Positions 1-9,641 of a DNA stretch of 64,000 bases are shown here, one piece after another. The notes under the pieces were generated by a model. It saw only the letters and a program-made list of their open reading frames with translations. It had not been told where the DNA came from and did no database searches. A program made the position numbers and the translations under genes. Each line of letters begins with the position of its first letter. Position 1 is the stretch's first letter. Source of the stretch: Neobacillus pocheonensis (lineage in GTDB: Bacteria > Bacillota > Bacilli > Bacillales > Cytobacillaceae); NCBI GenBank assembly GCA_023702235.1, contig JAMQCR010000002.1:62001-126000 (forward strand), written 5' to 3'.

Positions 1-793
1 CATCCGCTCCTTCTTCTTCCAATTTCTCGAAGTCGATGGTACTAAGCTTTCCAGGTGGGCGGGTTTTGTCTTTGGCAAGCCAGTTATACGATGCAAAAAT
101 CAAGTGCGCGTGCTTTCCTTGCGGGATATATACGAGGAAAAATAGCAATGTCAAAAGATGAATCCACCAGAACACATAGAATACAATACTTGCAGATTTC
201 GAACCAATACCAGCAAATACAACAGCTAGACTGGATGCAATTGGTTGTGTAGAATGAAAGTCTATTGTTTCCACATGATGCCAAATGATTTCCATCGATT
301 CGGACAACAAGGTGCTGATCATTAATGTGGTAATTAACCAAACGACTAGATTTCCTTTCCAACCTCGCTTTAATCTTGGTAATTTTTCAATATTCCGACG
401 ATACCAAGCATAAAAAATAGCTAGTAAAATGGCTACAACAACTATTTCCTGAAAAAAAAGAAAATATGGATAAGCCCAACTCAACGGCAAGTGTGAGCCT
501 GGTTTTATCCCTTTCCAAATTAAGTCGATAGCCCCAAACTGAACAAGTAGAAATCCATAAAAAAGGACAATATGCATAACGCCGCTTTTGCGGTCCTTTA
601 ACAGCCTTTTTTGACCAAAAACGTTGACCATAAATACGTTTATGGTTTTACTTGCATCTTCTTTCAAGTTGGCGGGACGTCCTAGCTTGATAAACATTAT
701 GCGGCTATATACTAGATGTGCAAAAAGATAGAAAGCATAGCCTGTAATTATAAGAAAAGCTATAAAATTAATTAATAGAAATAGATTCATCAT
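1..793 (-). CDS. fadF: FadF-like iron-sulfur ETF:quinone oxidoreductase, N-terminal part (cut by window edge)
   Basis: The reverse strand from ATG at 793 stays open to base 1, giving about 264 residues of a longer protein. The visible part is the membrane domain: a hydrophobic start (MNLFLLINFIAFLIITGYAF), then VFGQKRLLKDRKSGVMH and several further membrane segments, with His residues that could bind heme as in NarI-type domains. It closely resembles Bacillus FadF (YwjF), whose missing C-terminal half carries Fe-S clusters. FadF is thought to move electrons from reduced ETF to menaquinone, so it is the natural acceptor for the dehydrogenases and EtfAB nearby. An AGGAGC ribosome site precedes two adjacent ATG codons. 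Identity is by recalled family resemblance; the C-terminal half cannot be checked. Confidence 0.82.
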   Translation of the reverse strand, partial: MMNLFLLINFIAFLIITGYAFYLFAHLVYSRIMFIKLGRPANLKEDASKTINVFMVNVFGQKRLLKDRKSGVMHIVLFYGFLLVQFGAIDLIWKGIKPGSHLPLSWAYPYFLFFQEIVVVAILLAIFYAWYRRNIEKLPRLKRGWKGNLVVWLITTLMISTLLSESMEIIWHHVETIDFHSTQPIASSLAVVFAGIGSKSASIVFYVFWWIHLLTLLFFLVYIPQGKHAHLIFASYNWLAKDKTRPPGKLSTIDFEKLEEEGAD

Positions 794-869
794 TCTAGCT
801 CCTGATTTTATTTCTTGTCTAGAAATATTTTATGATTTTATAAAATTAGTATCTTAGCTGCATTAATAT

Positions 870-1640
870 TTATTTTGGCTGCATGCGTAGAGCACCGTCT
901 AAACGAATGACTTCACCGTTTAGCATTGGGTTCTCGATAATTGTTTGAACTAACTGTGCATACTCACTTGGAAGTCCTAGTCGTTTAGGAAATGGTACCA
1001 TGTTGCATAAAATCTGTTTTGCCTCATCAGACTTTTTTCCAAGCATAGGCGTTTCAAATAGCCCTGGAGCAATTGTCACGACACGGATTCCATACTCTGC
1101 AAGGTCTCTTGCGATTGGAAGTGTCATCCCAACGACTCCACCTTTTGAAGCACTGTACGCAGCCTGTCCGATTTGCCCTTCAAATGCAGCTGCAGAGGCT
1201 GTATTGACAATTACACCTCTTTCGCCATCTTTATTTGGTTCGTTTTGGCTCATTCTTTCCGCGGCTAAACGGATGACATTGAATGTTCCAATTAAATTGA
1301 CTTTTACAACATTCGTGAAATTTGCTAAATTGAATGGGCCTTTTCTGCCAAATGTTTTTTGCGGGCTGCTGATTCCTGCGCAGTTAACGGCTGCTGTGAT
1401 TTTCCCAAACTTTTCTACAGCTTGATCTAATGCTGATATTACCTCAGCTTCTTCTGCTACATTCGTTTTTACGTATAGAACTTGATCAGTTCCTAGTTCC
1501 TCTACTACCTTCATTCCTCTTTCATCATTTAAATCAAGAATGACAGCTTTTCCACCTTTTTCAACAATGTTCCTAACAGTAGCTTCACCGAGTCCCGAAG
1601 CACCGCCAGTCACGACTACAACTCTATTTCTAAAATCCAT
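870..1640 (-). CDS. HSD10-type short-chain 3-hydroxyacyl-CoA dehydrogenase (copy 1)
   Basis: 256-residue SDR with the NAD-binding motif TGGASGLG near residues 11-18, an NCAG motif near 85-88, a catalytic Ser in VNTASAAAF, and YSASK with Tyr about 162 and Lys about 166. The stretches [26 protein letters not shown] and the ending [10 protein letters not shown] match mitochondrial HSD17B10 (type 2 3-hydroxyacyl-CoA dehydrogenase), which oxidises 2-methyl-3-hydroxybutyryl-CoA and some steroids. It probably performs the third step of beta-oxidation on branched or bulky acyl-CoAs. It follows the hydratase gene by 15 bases, so the two are co-transcribed. Two close paralogs lie at 46960 and 48598. 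The exact substrate is not shown by the sequence. Confidence 0.88.
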   Translation of the reverse strand: MDFRNRVVVVTGGASGLGEATVRNIVEKGGKAVILDLNDERGMKVVEELGTDQVLYVKTNVAEEAEVISALDQAVEKFGKITAAVNCAGISSPQKTFGRKGPFNLANFTNVVKVNLIGTFNVIRLAAERMSQNEPNKDGERGVIVNTASAAAFEGQIGQAAYSASKGGVVGMTLPIARDLAEYGIRVVTIAPGLFETPMLGKKSDEAKQILCNMVPFPKRLGLPSEYAQLVQTIIENPMLNGEVIRLDGALRMQPK

Positions 1641-1655
1641 ATTAAAACTCCCCCA

Positions 1656-2432
1656 TTAATTTCTTTTAAATTGCGGCTTTCTTTTTTCCAAAAAAGCTTG
1701 AACTCCTTCTTTTACATCTTCTTTCAGGAAAAGATCTTGAAATAACTCCGCCTCATTTTCAAGCGCTTTCATAAAAGGTAATTCTAATCCTTCATCAACC
1801 GCCTGTTTAATATTTTTTAGAGCCGAAGGTGAGTTATTGCAAATTTTTCTTGCTAGTTTAATAGCTGCTTCTAATCCCTCACCTGTTGGTACTACTCGAT
1901 TGACTAATCCAATTCTCATTGCTTCTTCTGCCGAAATATGATTACCTGTAAACAATAACTCTTTCGCTCGTGCTTCTCCTATCAGTCTAGGTAATCGCTG
2001 TGTTCCTCCTGCACCTGGGAGTAACCCGAGCTTTACTTCTGGCACACCGAGGAATGCATGTTCTTCGGCAATGCGGAGATCACATGTTAACGCAAGCTCA
2101 CAGCCGCCGCCTAATGTATAGCCATTTAGAACGGCAATTGTTGACTTTAATGAGAAGTCAATACTGTTAAACATTTCATGGTTTCTCATTGTTTGAGGAA
2201 CTAGATTGGCATTACCTATTCTTTGTGGCAACTCTTTTATGTCGGCACCTGCCATAAATGCTTTCTGCCCTGCTCCAGTCAATATGACGACTAACACTTC
2301 ATCATCGGCATTTATCTGAAAGAACGTTTCTCTTAATTCCTCTTTTACAGCTGCACTCAACGCATTCATTGGCGGGTTATCTATGGTAACAATGGCAATT
2401 TGATCTTGTTTTTCTACTTTTACAAGAGTCAT
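1656..2432 (-). CDS. Enoyl-CoA hydratase/isomerase (crotonase family, copy 1)
   Basis: 258-residue crotonase-fold protein. AGADIKEL (about 61-68) forms part of the CoA oxyanion hole, and GGGCELALTCD and PEVKLGLLPGAGGTQRLPR carry the two regions holding the catalytic acids of hydratases. The C-terminus ending in LEKRKPQFK is typical of FadB-like bacterial hydratases. It would hydrate trans-2-enoyl-CoA for the SDR encoded 15 bases downstream. An AGAGGTGG ribosome site precedes the ATG. Close paralogs are at 39287 and 47790, and a more distant one at 29530. Confidence 0.9.
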   Translation of the reverse strand: MTLVKVEKQDQIAIVTIDNPPMNALSAAVKEELRETFFQINADDEVLVVILTGAGQKAFMAGADIKELPQRIGNANLVPQTMRNHEMFNSIDFSLKSTIAVLNGYTLGGGCELALTCDLRIAEEHAFLGVPEVKLGLLPGAGGTQRLPRLIGEARAKELLFTGNHISAEEAMRIGLVNRVVPTGEGLEAAIKLARKICNNSPSALKNIKQAVDEGLELPFMKALENEAELFQDLFLKEDVKEGVQAFLEKRKPQFKRN

Positions 2433-2482
2433 CTTTCTACCACCTCTAATTGTTTTTTGTAGTATACTAGCAATTTGATTAT

Positions 2483-3268
2483 TTAATTGCCATTATTTCT
2501 ATAAACAGTATTCTCTTCAATAAAATCATAGAGTTTTTGTGCTGTAGATTCTTTTCTTCCAACTTCAATTTCTTCAACAATATGGGCAATTAAACCAACA
2601 GCTCTTGCTGCAACAGCAAAAGATTTAACAATGCTATAATGCAAGTTCATATCCGATGTAATCGCACCAATTGCTCCAGCTGCATTTAATGTAATTTCCT
2701 TACCTTTTTGCTCTATTAATTGCCGATGAATTTCTTTTATTAATGCAATATTTTTCCCACTAATACCTAGTTCATCTGCCATGGAAAATAGCTTAATCGT
2801 TCGAGGATCAACTGGCCTGTGAATCGGGTGACCAAATCCAGGAAATTGCAAATTTTTTTCTTTTCTATCATTAATAATTTGGGAAGCAACCACTTCTACG
2901 TTTTCATTAATACCAAATGTCTTCCAACCTTCTTGTAGCATTTGTGCTGTATGTTCCATCGCTCCAAGGTATACTGTACCTGCACCTAAAAGGCCAGCAG
3001 CAACTGCTGCTTGTACAGCTTCAGGTGCTCCCAAGTAAGTAAGTCGGGCTGAAATGGAGCTTGGTGTAAATCCATGTTCACAAACTGCCACCATACAGGC
3101 ATTGAGCATTAACGACTCTGTTTGAGTTGGCTTACGATGTGTCGCTCCAATAAACGCCATATCAGCTAATGTAATCTTTCCGATTAAATCTTCGGTTAAA
3201 TCGTATCCATGAATATAAATCGCATCTGATTTAGACATTCCTATCTTCGTTTCGAATTTCAACCTCAT
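2483..3268 (-). CDS. Citryl-CoA lyase-like protein (short citrate-synthase fold)
   Basis: 261 residues, much shorter than true citrate synthase (about 370-430) and matching the short citryl-CoA-lyase-like branch of that fold. Visible motifs are ATHRKPTQTES near the start, the active-site-like PGFGHPIHRPVDPR in the middle, and VGLIAHIVEEIE near the end. Such proteins catalyse or reverse Claisen condensation at a carbonyl-CoA. In this cluster, beside hydratase and SDR genes, it may cleave a beta-hydroxy acyl-CoA that ordinary thiolysis cannot process; this is inference. The start at 3268 has GGGGTG only about four bases upstream; ATG at 3238 is an alternative. Confidence 0.72.
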   Translation of the reverse strand: MRLKFETKIGMSKSDAIYIHGYDLTEDLIGKITLADMAFIGATHRKPTQTESLMLNACMVAVCEHGFTPSSISARLTYLGAPEAVQAAVAAGLLGAGTVYLGAMEHTAQMLQEGWKTFGINENVEVVASQIINDRKEKNLQFPGFGHPIHRPVDPRTIKLFSMADELGISGKNIALIKEIHRQLIEQKGKEITLNAAGAIGAITSDMNLHYSIVKSFAVAARAVGLIAHIVEEIEVGRKESTAQKLYDFIEENTVYRNNGN

Positions 3269-3386
3269 GCACCCCGTTCAAATTTTATTTATAACCTTTG
3301 GAACCAGATTGTTGATGTGTAATACAACTGCCGGGATTCGGTCATGTTTGTTTTTAGACATATCCACTCTACTTGTCAATGATTTG

Positions 3387-3432
3387 AAAAAAAGAAGGTA
3401 TAATGGAATACCATCAACTCCTTCTTTTTTTT
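3387..3432 (-). terminator. Rho-independent terminator after acyl-CoA dehydrogenase copy 1
   Basis: Complementary arms AAAGAAGG and CCTTCTTT with A and T tracts on both sides lie 26 bases beyond the stop codon of the dehydrogenase pseudogene. The A/T tracts make it potentially bidirectional. Confidence 0.65.
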
Positions 3433-3457
3433 GCACTGGATTAACTAAATTAGATAT

Positions 3458-4655
3458 TTATAACCCAAGGTTTTTTGCAATAATGTTTTTCATAATTTCC
3501 GTAGTACCGCCATAAATAGGCATGACGGCAACATCACGGTACTGGCGAGCAATTGGATATTCTTCCATAAAACCGTATCCGCCATGAAGCTGTAAACAGC
3601 GAGCAGACATACGTCTTGCTATTTCAGTTATGAACCATTTCGCCATCGAAATCTCGGTAATGATATTTTCCCCTGTCATATGTCTGCCGATTAAGTCATC
3701 AAGGAATGTTTGAGCCATTTTCAATTCGGTTGCCATTTCAGCAATTTCGAACTGAGCGTTTCTTGAAAAGAACTGATAGGTTTACCGAATGCTTTTCTCT
3801 CTTTTACATATGCCATTGTTGACTTTAACATCTCTTCCGCAACCACTAAGGAATTATTTGAAATGATAAGCCGTTCCTGTTGCAGCTTTTCCATCAAGTA
3901 GTAGAAGCCTTGACCTTCCTCCCCAAGCAGATTTTCTGCAGGGACACGCGCCTCCTCAAAAATGAGTTCAGCAGTATCTGTGGAATGCTGTCCTAATTTC
4001 TTCAGCTTTCTACCACGGGAAAATCCAGGTGTGTCTTCATCAACCATAATGATGCTTATTCCTTTTCGAGCCGGACTTGCTTTTGGATCTGTTTTAACCG
4101 CAACGAAAAACAATCCTGCATTAATTCCGTTGGAGATAAACGTTTTCTGTCCATTTAGGATATAGTGGTCACCATCACGAACGGCTGTTGTACTCAAACT
4201 GGCAAGGTCTGAACCTATTCCTGGTTCTGTCATAGCGACGGCCGTTGTGATTTCACCGCTTACACATTTCGGCAAATACTTTTTCTTTTGTTCCTCGTTA
4301 CCATATCTCTCTAGATAAGGAACAACAATTGAACTGCTCATGCTCGCGATTATACCTACACCAATACGGCCTAACTCTTCACCTAAGATCAAATTAAATC
4401 CAAAATCAAGGCCAAGTCCACCATATTCTGGTTTGACTTGCGGACAAAGAAAACCTTGTGCCCCCAATTTTTCATAGAATTCTCTAGGAGTGTAATGGTC
4501 TTCTTCCCATTTCTTAGCGAAAGGAACTGCCTCTTTTTGGAGGAATTTTTGTAATGAATTGCGAAACATCTCATGTTCTTGAGTGAAAAAAGGTCGATTT
4601 CTTTTAAATAAATCAAATGGTACTGAGATAGAGATAAGGTAGTTGTATTTGGCAA
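3458..4655 (-). pseudogene. Acyl-CoA dehydrogenase (LCAD-like, copy 1), two frameshifts
   Basis: By comparison with the intact copy at 11112 this is a 395-400 residue acyl-CoA dehydrogenase starting at TTG 4655 after a GGAGGG ribosome site. Frame breaks occur near 4615 (one base lost before VPFDLFKRNRPF) and near 3745-3760, where ISSFQ should continue into FEIAEMATEL. Intact parts include AMTEPGIGSDLAS (substrate and FAD contact), the base-bearing LQQERL and the C-terminus [19 protein letters not shown]. The absence of Glu before GGT together with Glu in QQERL points to an LCAD/isovaleryl-type active site. The family introduces the trans-2 double bond and passes electrons to ETF. It is a pseudogene unless the breaks are sequencing errors. 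Confidence 0.8.
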
Positions 4656-4721
4656 TATGTATCCCTCCAAATTGTGTTTTGTGTGTTTAGTAAAATAGCT
4701 ACAGATAGTAAAATGTGATGC

Positions 4722-6338
4722 TTATGACTTCGATGTGACGTCATTTTCTTTTAACTTTTCAATATATTCTTCAACTAAGGCTCGGCGTAAAATTTTGCCT
4801 ACAGCTGATTTCGGTAATTTTTCCCTGAATTCTATTTGTTTAGGTACTTTGTATTTCGCTAAACGCTCTTTGCACCATTCAATGATTTCTTCCTCTGTAA
4901 CTATGTGATTTTCCTTTACGACGATGGCTACTTTGACTGTTTCTCCACGATAAGCATCCGGTATCCCAAATACACATGCTTCGGAAACCCCTGGATGTTG
5001 GTACAACACCTCGTCAATTTCATTCGGGTAAATATTGTATCCTCCGGCGATAATCATTTCTTTTTTTCTTCCTACAACGTACAAGAATCCATCTTCATCC
5101 ATCGTGCCGATGTCACCTGTATATAACCAGCCATTACGTAAAGCATGGGACGTCTCCTCTGGATTATTCCAGTAGCCCTTCATAATCTGTGGACCCTTTA
5201 AGAGAATCTCACCTGGTGCACCTGCTGGCATTTCTTGCAATCCTGTTTCGAGATCAACGATTTTTAGATCAGTGTTTGGAACTGGGATACCGACACTTCC
5301 TGTTTTTCTAACACCTTTCATAAATGTTCGAACAGAAACAGAGTTTGATTCTGTCAATCCAAATGCTTCAGAAATTCGCACTCCCGATTTTTCTTCAAAT
5401 GACTGCATCACCTCAATAGGAATAGGTGCACCGCCTGATCTGCAAATCTTTAACGTACTTAAGTCATCATCTTGAAATTCAGGATGATTGATAAATGATA
5501 CAAAAGCAGTTGGTGGTGCAGAAAGATATGTTGGACGATATTTTCTAATAATGGTAAGGGCATCATCAATTCGAAAATGTCTGACCGGAATATAGGCTCC
5601 AGCATAGTAGATGGCTCCTACCATTACCTGCATTCCAGCACCATGAAACATCGGGAACACACCTAGGTAACGTTCCCCTGGACGTTCAAGAGCACCTTGG
5701 TCTGTAACATAGGTATGATAAAGCGTAGCAGAAATATTGTAATGGGTAATCATAACACCTTTTGGAATTCCTGTTGTTCCACCTGTATAGATGAGAGCAG
5801 CAATATCTTCTTTGCTATTAACCTGCACCATTGGAAGAATATCGTTCTCTTCCTCAATCCAGTTGTTTAAATTCGCAAATCCATTTGAAATGTTATCCGA
5901 AGTAATGATTGTTAGCTTGCTGCCATAGTTAGTACGTTCTATTTTCTCAATTTGACTGTTCTCGCAAATCACCCACGTTGGTTCGGAATCACTCAGCATA
6001 AAATTTAATTCATGCTGCTGATACATTGGATTCAATTGAACAACAATTCCACCCAATCGAAGAACACTAAAGTAAGCAATAACGTATTCTTTGCAATTAA
6101 ACAGCATAATTCCAAATCGATCGCCCTTCTTAAATCCACGTCGATACAATGCAGCTGCAAAGTAATCAACTTTATGCTTCAATTCGGAATAGGTGAGTTC
6201 TACCTCACCATCGATAATTGCAGTTTGATCTGGGAAATCTTGAGCTGAACGTTCAAGAAAATGGTAAATAGAGCAAGAGGGTATTGCTAATTCTCGTGGA
6301 ATTGACTCCGGATAAAATGCATGCCATGGTCTCTTCAT
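4722..6338 (-). CDS. Acyl-CoA synthetase (AMP-forming ligase), copy 1
   Basis: 538-residue ANL-superfamily ligase. It has the P-loop YTGGTTGIPKGVM (about 185-197), SGGAPIP, the A5 motif EAFGLTESNS, the adenylate-binding YTGDIGTMDEDG, the hinge region VVGRKKEMIIAGGYNIYP and the catalytic Lys in PKSAVGKILRR. It should activate a carboxylic acid to its CoA thioester, the entry step for this pathway. The open frame extends to 6356, but that segment contains the GGGGAG ribosome site, so ATG at 6338 (MKRPWHAFYPES) is preferred. A frameshifted paralog is at 45059. Chain-length preference cannot be read from sequence. Confidence 0.9.
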   Translation of the reverse strand: MKRPWHAFYPESIPRELAIPSCSIYHFLERSAQDFPDQTAIIDGEVELTYSELKHKVDYFAAALYRRGFKKGDRFGIMLFNCKEYVIAYFSVLRLGGIVVQLNPMYQQHELNFMLSDSEPTWVICENSQIEKIERTNYGSKLTIITSDNISNGFANLNNWIEEENDILPMVQVNSKEDIAALIYTGGTTGIPKGVMITHYNISATLYHTYVTDQGALERPGERYLGVFPMFHGAGMQVMVGAIYYAGAYIPVRHFRIDDALTIIRKYRPTYLSAPPTAFVSFINHPEFQDDDLSTLKICRSGGAPIPIEVMQSFEEKSGVRISEAFGLTESNSVSVRTFMKGVRKTGSVGIPVPNTDLKIVDLETGLQEMPAGAPGEILLKGPQIMKGYWNNPEETSHALRNGWLYTGDIGTMDEDGFLYVVGRKKEMIIAGGYNIYPNEIDEVLYQHPGVSEACVFGIPDAYRGETVKVAIVVKENHIVTEEEIIEWCKERLAKYKVPKQIEFREKLPKSAVGKILRRALVEEYIEKLKENDVTSKS

Positions 6339-6397
6339 GCAAATAACTCCCCTCAATAAATAGATAAATGATTTAAGATCACCAAAATTGTGAACAT

Positions 6398-6427
6398 AAA
6401 TCCCTCACTTGCTAAGTAAGGGGATTT
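6398..6427 (-). terminator. Possible terminator hairpin
   Basis: Arms AAATCCC..ACTT and AAGT..GGGGATTT enclose a GCT loop, between the second acyl-CoA dehydrogenase and the ligase gene. A T-rich stretch lies beyond it. The stem has mismatches, so this is moderate evidence only. Confidence 0.4.
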
Positions 6428-6514
6428 CACATTTTTTCATTTTAAAAATAATTTAATGTCCTTGTACGAAACTGCGTCAGTATTGCTGCAAATATGGATA
6501 ATGGAAGTAACACA

Positions 6515-7706
6515 TTACAAGCCCAGGTTTTTAGCGATAATATTCTTCATAATTTCTGTCGTGCCGCCATAAATTGGCATAACCGCTACATCTCGATAAC
6601 GACGTGCAATCGGATATTCTTCCATAAAACCGTATCCCCCATGAAGCTGTAAACAACGAGCAGACATTCGTCTTGCCATTTCGGTGATAAACCATTTCGC
6701 CATTGAGATTTGGGTAACGATATTTTCCCCTTTTAAATGTTTGCAGGTCAAATCATCAAGGAAGGTTTGGGCCATTAACAATTCAGTTGCCATTTCAGAA
6801 ATCTTCAAACTTAGCGTTTTGAAATGAACTGATTGGATTGCCAAATGCTTTTCTCTCTTTAACATAGCTAATAGTAGATTTTAGCATCTCTTCTGCTATA
6901 ACTAATGCATTGTAAGCAATCACAAGTCGTTCTTGCTGCAACCTATTCATCAGGTAGTAGAAGCCCTTGCCTTCTTCCCCGAGCAGGTTGGATGCAGGTA
7001 CGCGCGCGTCTTCAAATATTAGTTCAACAGTATCTGTCGAATGCTGACCTAATTTTTTTAACTGACGCCCCCGTGAAAATCCAGGTGTATCTTCATCAAC
7101 TAAGATGATACTGACCCCTTTCCTGGCTGGGTTCGCTTTTGGATCTGTTTTAACTGCCACAAAGAACAATCCAGCGTTGATCCCATTGGATATAAAAGTT
7201 TTCTGTCCATTAAGGATATAGTGGTCACCATCTCGAACGGCTGTCGTGCTCATACTGGCAAGGTCGGAACCGATACCGGGTTCAGTCATGGCTATGGCCG
7301 TTGTGATTTCACCGCTTACACATTTTGGCAAATACTTTTTCTTTTGTTCTTCAGTTCCATATGCTTCTAAATATGGGACGATAATAGAACTGCTCGTGCT
7401 CGCTAACGTACCTGCACCTACGCGAAATAATTCTTCCGTTAAAACCACGTTAAATCCAAAATCAAGTCCAAGCCCGCCATATTCCGGTTGGACTTGCGGG
7501 AAAGAAATCCCTGAGCACCCAATTTTTCATAAAACTCTCGTGGCGTGTAATTATCATTTTCCCATTTCTCAATATAAGGGACGGCCTTTTTCAAGGAATT
7601 TTTGTAGAGATTGGCGAAACATCTCATGTTCTTGCGTTAGAAAAGCTCTCTTTCTCTTAAACAAATCAAAGGTTACTTGTTTAGTTGAAGATGTTGTGTT
7701 TGACAA
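6515..7706 (-). pseudogene. Acyl-CoA dehydrogenase (LCAD-like, copy 2), three frameshifts
   Basis: Starts at TTG 7706 after GGAGG and reads as MSNTTSSTKQVTFDLFKRKR in family alignment. Three breaks are visible against copy 3: two bases lost near 7590 (FLEK then AVPYIEKW), one lost near 7502 (GFL then PQVQPEYGG) and one extra G near 6813 (KFE then ISEMATEL). Between breaks the family motifs are intact: MTEPGIGSDLAS, LNGQKTFISNG, LQQERLVI and the IYGGTTEIMK C-terminus. It is very similar to copy 1 about 2 kb away, so the pair looks like a duplication flanking the ligase gene. With three lesions it is the most damaged of the six related copies. Confidence 0.82.
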
Positions 7707-7742
7707 TGCGAATTCCTCCAAATAATAGTTTCGAAATTTTCA

Positions 7743-8153
7743 CTAAGCCCTGGAAGGTATTGCTGCTTCAAAAATACCTGCCACTTTTACTTCGCCTTCA
7801 ACGTTCTTCGCCAAAACTTCACCTACTATTGTGTTGTCTTCCTTTTTCTCTAAAACCTTCCCAACGATCTGTATTGATTCACCAGGAAATGTCATTTTAC
7901 TGAAACGCACTTCGATTTTCTTAATGTTTTTTCTTGAAACCCAGGATGTGACGCCTTGGGATAACATGCCCATAATTAACATTCCGTGCGCCAGAATCTT
8001 CATACCTGCTTTCTCTGCAACCTCTTCAACAAGATGTAGGGGATGAAAATCACCAGAAGCACCTGCAAATCTTACTAGTTGTACGCGGGTGATAGGTTCT
8101 TTTTCCAGTACTGGGAACTCATACCCTTCCTTTACATCCTCATAAAATAACAT
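7743..8153 (-). CDS. MaoC-like hydratase, catalytic-type hot-dog subunit
   Basis: 136 residues of a single hot-dog fold with FAGASGDFHPLHL (about 30-42), the R-hydratase signature containing the catalytic Asp/His pair, followed by AHGMLIMGMLSQ. MaoC proteins hydrate enoyl-CoA to the R-3-hydroxy product. It lies 19 bases downstream of a second hot-dog gene, an arrangement like mycobacterial HadA/HadB or ChsH1/ChsH2, where two proteins form a heteromeric hydratase. It could act on bulky substrates or provide R-3-hydroxyacyl-CoA for PHA synthesis. The choice between these is inference. Confidence 0.82.
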   Translation of the reverse strand: MLFYEDVKEGYEFPVLEKEPITRVQLVRFAGASGDFHPLHLVEEVAEKAGMKILAHGMLIMGMLSQGVTSWVSRKNIKKIEVRFSKMTFPGESIQIVGKVLEKKEDNTIVGEVLAKNVEGEVKVAGIFEAAIPSRA

Positions 8154-8172
8154 TCTGCAATTCTCCTTTCTA

Positions 8173-8625
8173 TTAAAGACGATGCACTAATGTGCTTCTC
8201 GTAATAGCTACCAATTCGCCTCGTTGATTTTGATAATGATTTTCCATTGTTGCAAATTCCATTACACCGCTGCCACCTGACTTCGTTTCAGCCTTTACCA
8301 CTTTGCTGGTAACGGAAAGAACATCTCCAGCCACAATATCCCCAAGATATTCATAGGCTTGCTGAGCATGTAAAACTCTTGTGAGCTTAAATCCCAATTT
8401 TGCCACTTTTTCAGCTGATCCTAAGCCTGCCCACAAGTCAATCACTTGTAAAAAGGTAGGTGGGACAGGAATATTGTCATAGCCTTCTTTTTTTGCTGCT
8501 TCTAAATCAAAGTAAATCGGGTTATCATCACCGAGAGCGAGTGCTAATTCTTTAATTTTTCCTTTTTCCACTGCCATGCTATAGGGTTCAAACTCGAGCC
8601 CGATTAAATCTTTCACATTCGACAA
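8173..8625 (-). CDS. FAS1-like MaoC N-terminal-type dehydratase subunit
   Basis: 150 residues resembling the MaoC_dehydrat_N family: IGLEFEPYSMAVEKGKIKEL, then ALGDDNPIYFD and VPPTFLQVIDLW, and later LHAQQAYEYLGDIVAGD. Members usually serve as the partner half of a double hot-dog hydratase, here with the product of the gene 19 bases downstream. The start is TTG at 8625, eight bases after GAGGTG. The pair sits between the duplicated dehydrogenase block and an SDR/SCP-x thiolase pair, consistent with one beta-oxidation operon. Confidence 0.78.
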   Translation of the reverse strand: MSNVKDLIGLEFEPYSMAVEKGKIKELALALGDDNPIYFDLEAAKKEGYDNIPVPPTFLQVIDLWAGLGSAEKVAKLGFKLTRVLHAQQAYEYLGDIVAGDVLSVTSKVVKAETKSGGSGVMEFATMENHYQNQRGELVAITRSTLVHRL

Positions 8626-8764
8626 GTCCGTTCACCTCTTTTGGAAATTTAAATGTGACTCGTACTACACATTTGTTCTCAAACGATAAAACTAACTTTA
8701 AAGCCTGGATTTCGGGTGAATACGAGCCACTCATTACTTTTTTCACTTAACTAGATAATTAAGA

Positions 8765-9580
8765 TCAGGTATAAGAACCACCGTTTACACTTAGCACTTG
8801 TCCATTAACATAATTGGAAAGCGGTGATGCAAGGAATAAAATGGCTGACGCTGCTTCATTTACGCTTCCTACCCGTTTTTGAGGAATTTTGTTAATTAAT
8901 AGGTTACGTACTTTTTCAGGGATGCCTACGACTTCTCCGTTGATGACCGTTCCTTCTTCTTTTGGACGAGTGAGGCGAGTATCAATAAATCCAAATGCTA
9001 CGGCATTGCTGTTTATGTTAAATTGTCCCCATTCTTGTGAAACCACCTTGCTTAATCCGATAACACCGGCTTTGGCAGAAGAATAGTTTGCCTGTCCCAT
9101 ATTTCCTCTTTGTCCTGAAACAGAGGATACGTTGATAATTTTTCGATGATGGACAATTCCTTGCTCGATCTCTTTCTTTGCAGCGTCACGCATATACGGA
9201 GATGCTGCTCGAATCATCCGGAAAGGGGAAATCAAATGGATACCCAGTATTTCCTCAAATTGTTCATCTGACATCTTATGAAGCAAACCGTCAAGACAAT
9301 AGCCCGCGTTATTTACAAGAATATCCAGTCTTCCAAAAGCAGAAATAGTCGCCTCTACTATTTGTTTTGGAAATTCAGGAATGCGAAGATTTCCACAGAT
9401 TGCAATGGCATCGCTTCCGATTCCTTTGATTTCCTCCACTGTTTCCGCTGCAAGTTTTTCATCTAAATCTGCTACTCCGACCCGCGCCCCATGTTCAGCG
9501 AACAACAGTGCAGTTGCTTTACCGATTCCGGATCCTCCTCCAGTAACAATCGCTACTTGATTTTCCAATAATTTTGTCAT
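8765..9580 (-). CDS. SDR-family 3-hydroxyacyl-CoA (or 3-oxoacyl) dehydrogenase
   Basis: 271-residue classical SDR: TGGGSGIG nucleotide motif (about 13-20), LDILVNNAG, catalytic Ser in NVSSVSGQRGN, Tyr and Lys in YSSAK. An insert (KKEIEQGIVHHRK) before the Ser region and a long loop VINGEVVGIPEKV distinguish it from the HSD10-type copies. Located between the MaoC pair and the SCP-x thiolase, it likely oxidises the 3-hydroxyacyl-CoA made by the MaoC hydratase before thiolytic cleavage. FabG-like biosynthetic activity cannot be excluded, but the context favours catabolism. Confidence 0.78.
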   Translation of the reverse strand: MTKLLENQVAIVTGGGSGIGKATALLFAEHGARVGVADLDEKLAAETVEEIKGIGSDAIAICGNLRIPEFPKQIVEATISAFGRLDILVNNAGYCLDGLLHKMSDEQFEEILGIHLISPFRMIRAASPYMRDAAKKEIEQGIVHHRKIINVSSVSGQRGNMGQANYSSAKAGVIGLSKVVSQEWGQFNINSNAVAFGFIDTRLTRPKEEGTVINGEVVGIPEKVRNLLINKIPQKRVGSVNEAASAILFLASPLSNYVNGQVLSVNGGSYT

Positions 9581-9641
9581 TTGAATCCTTCCTTTCCCTT
9601 TTCCATTCTTGTTTTCTAACTTTTAAATTGAACCAAAAATA

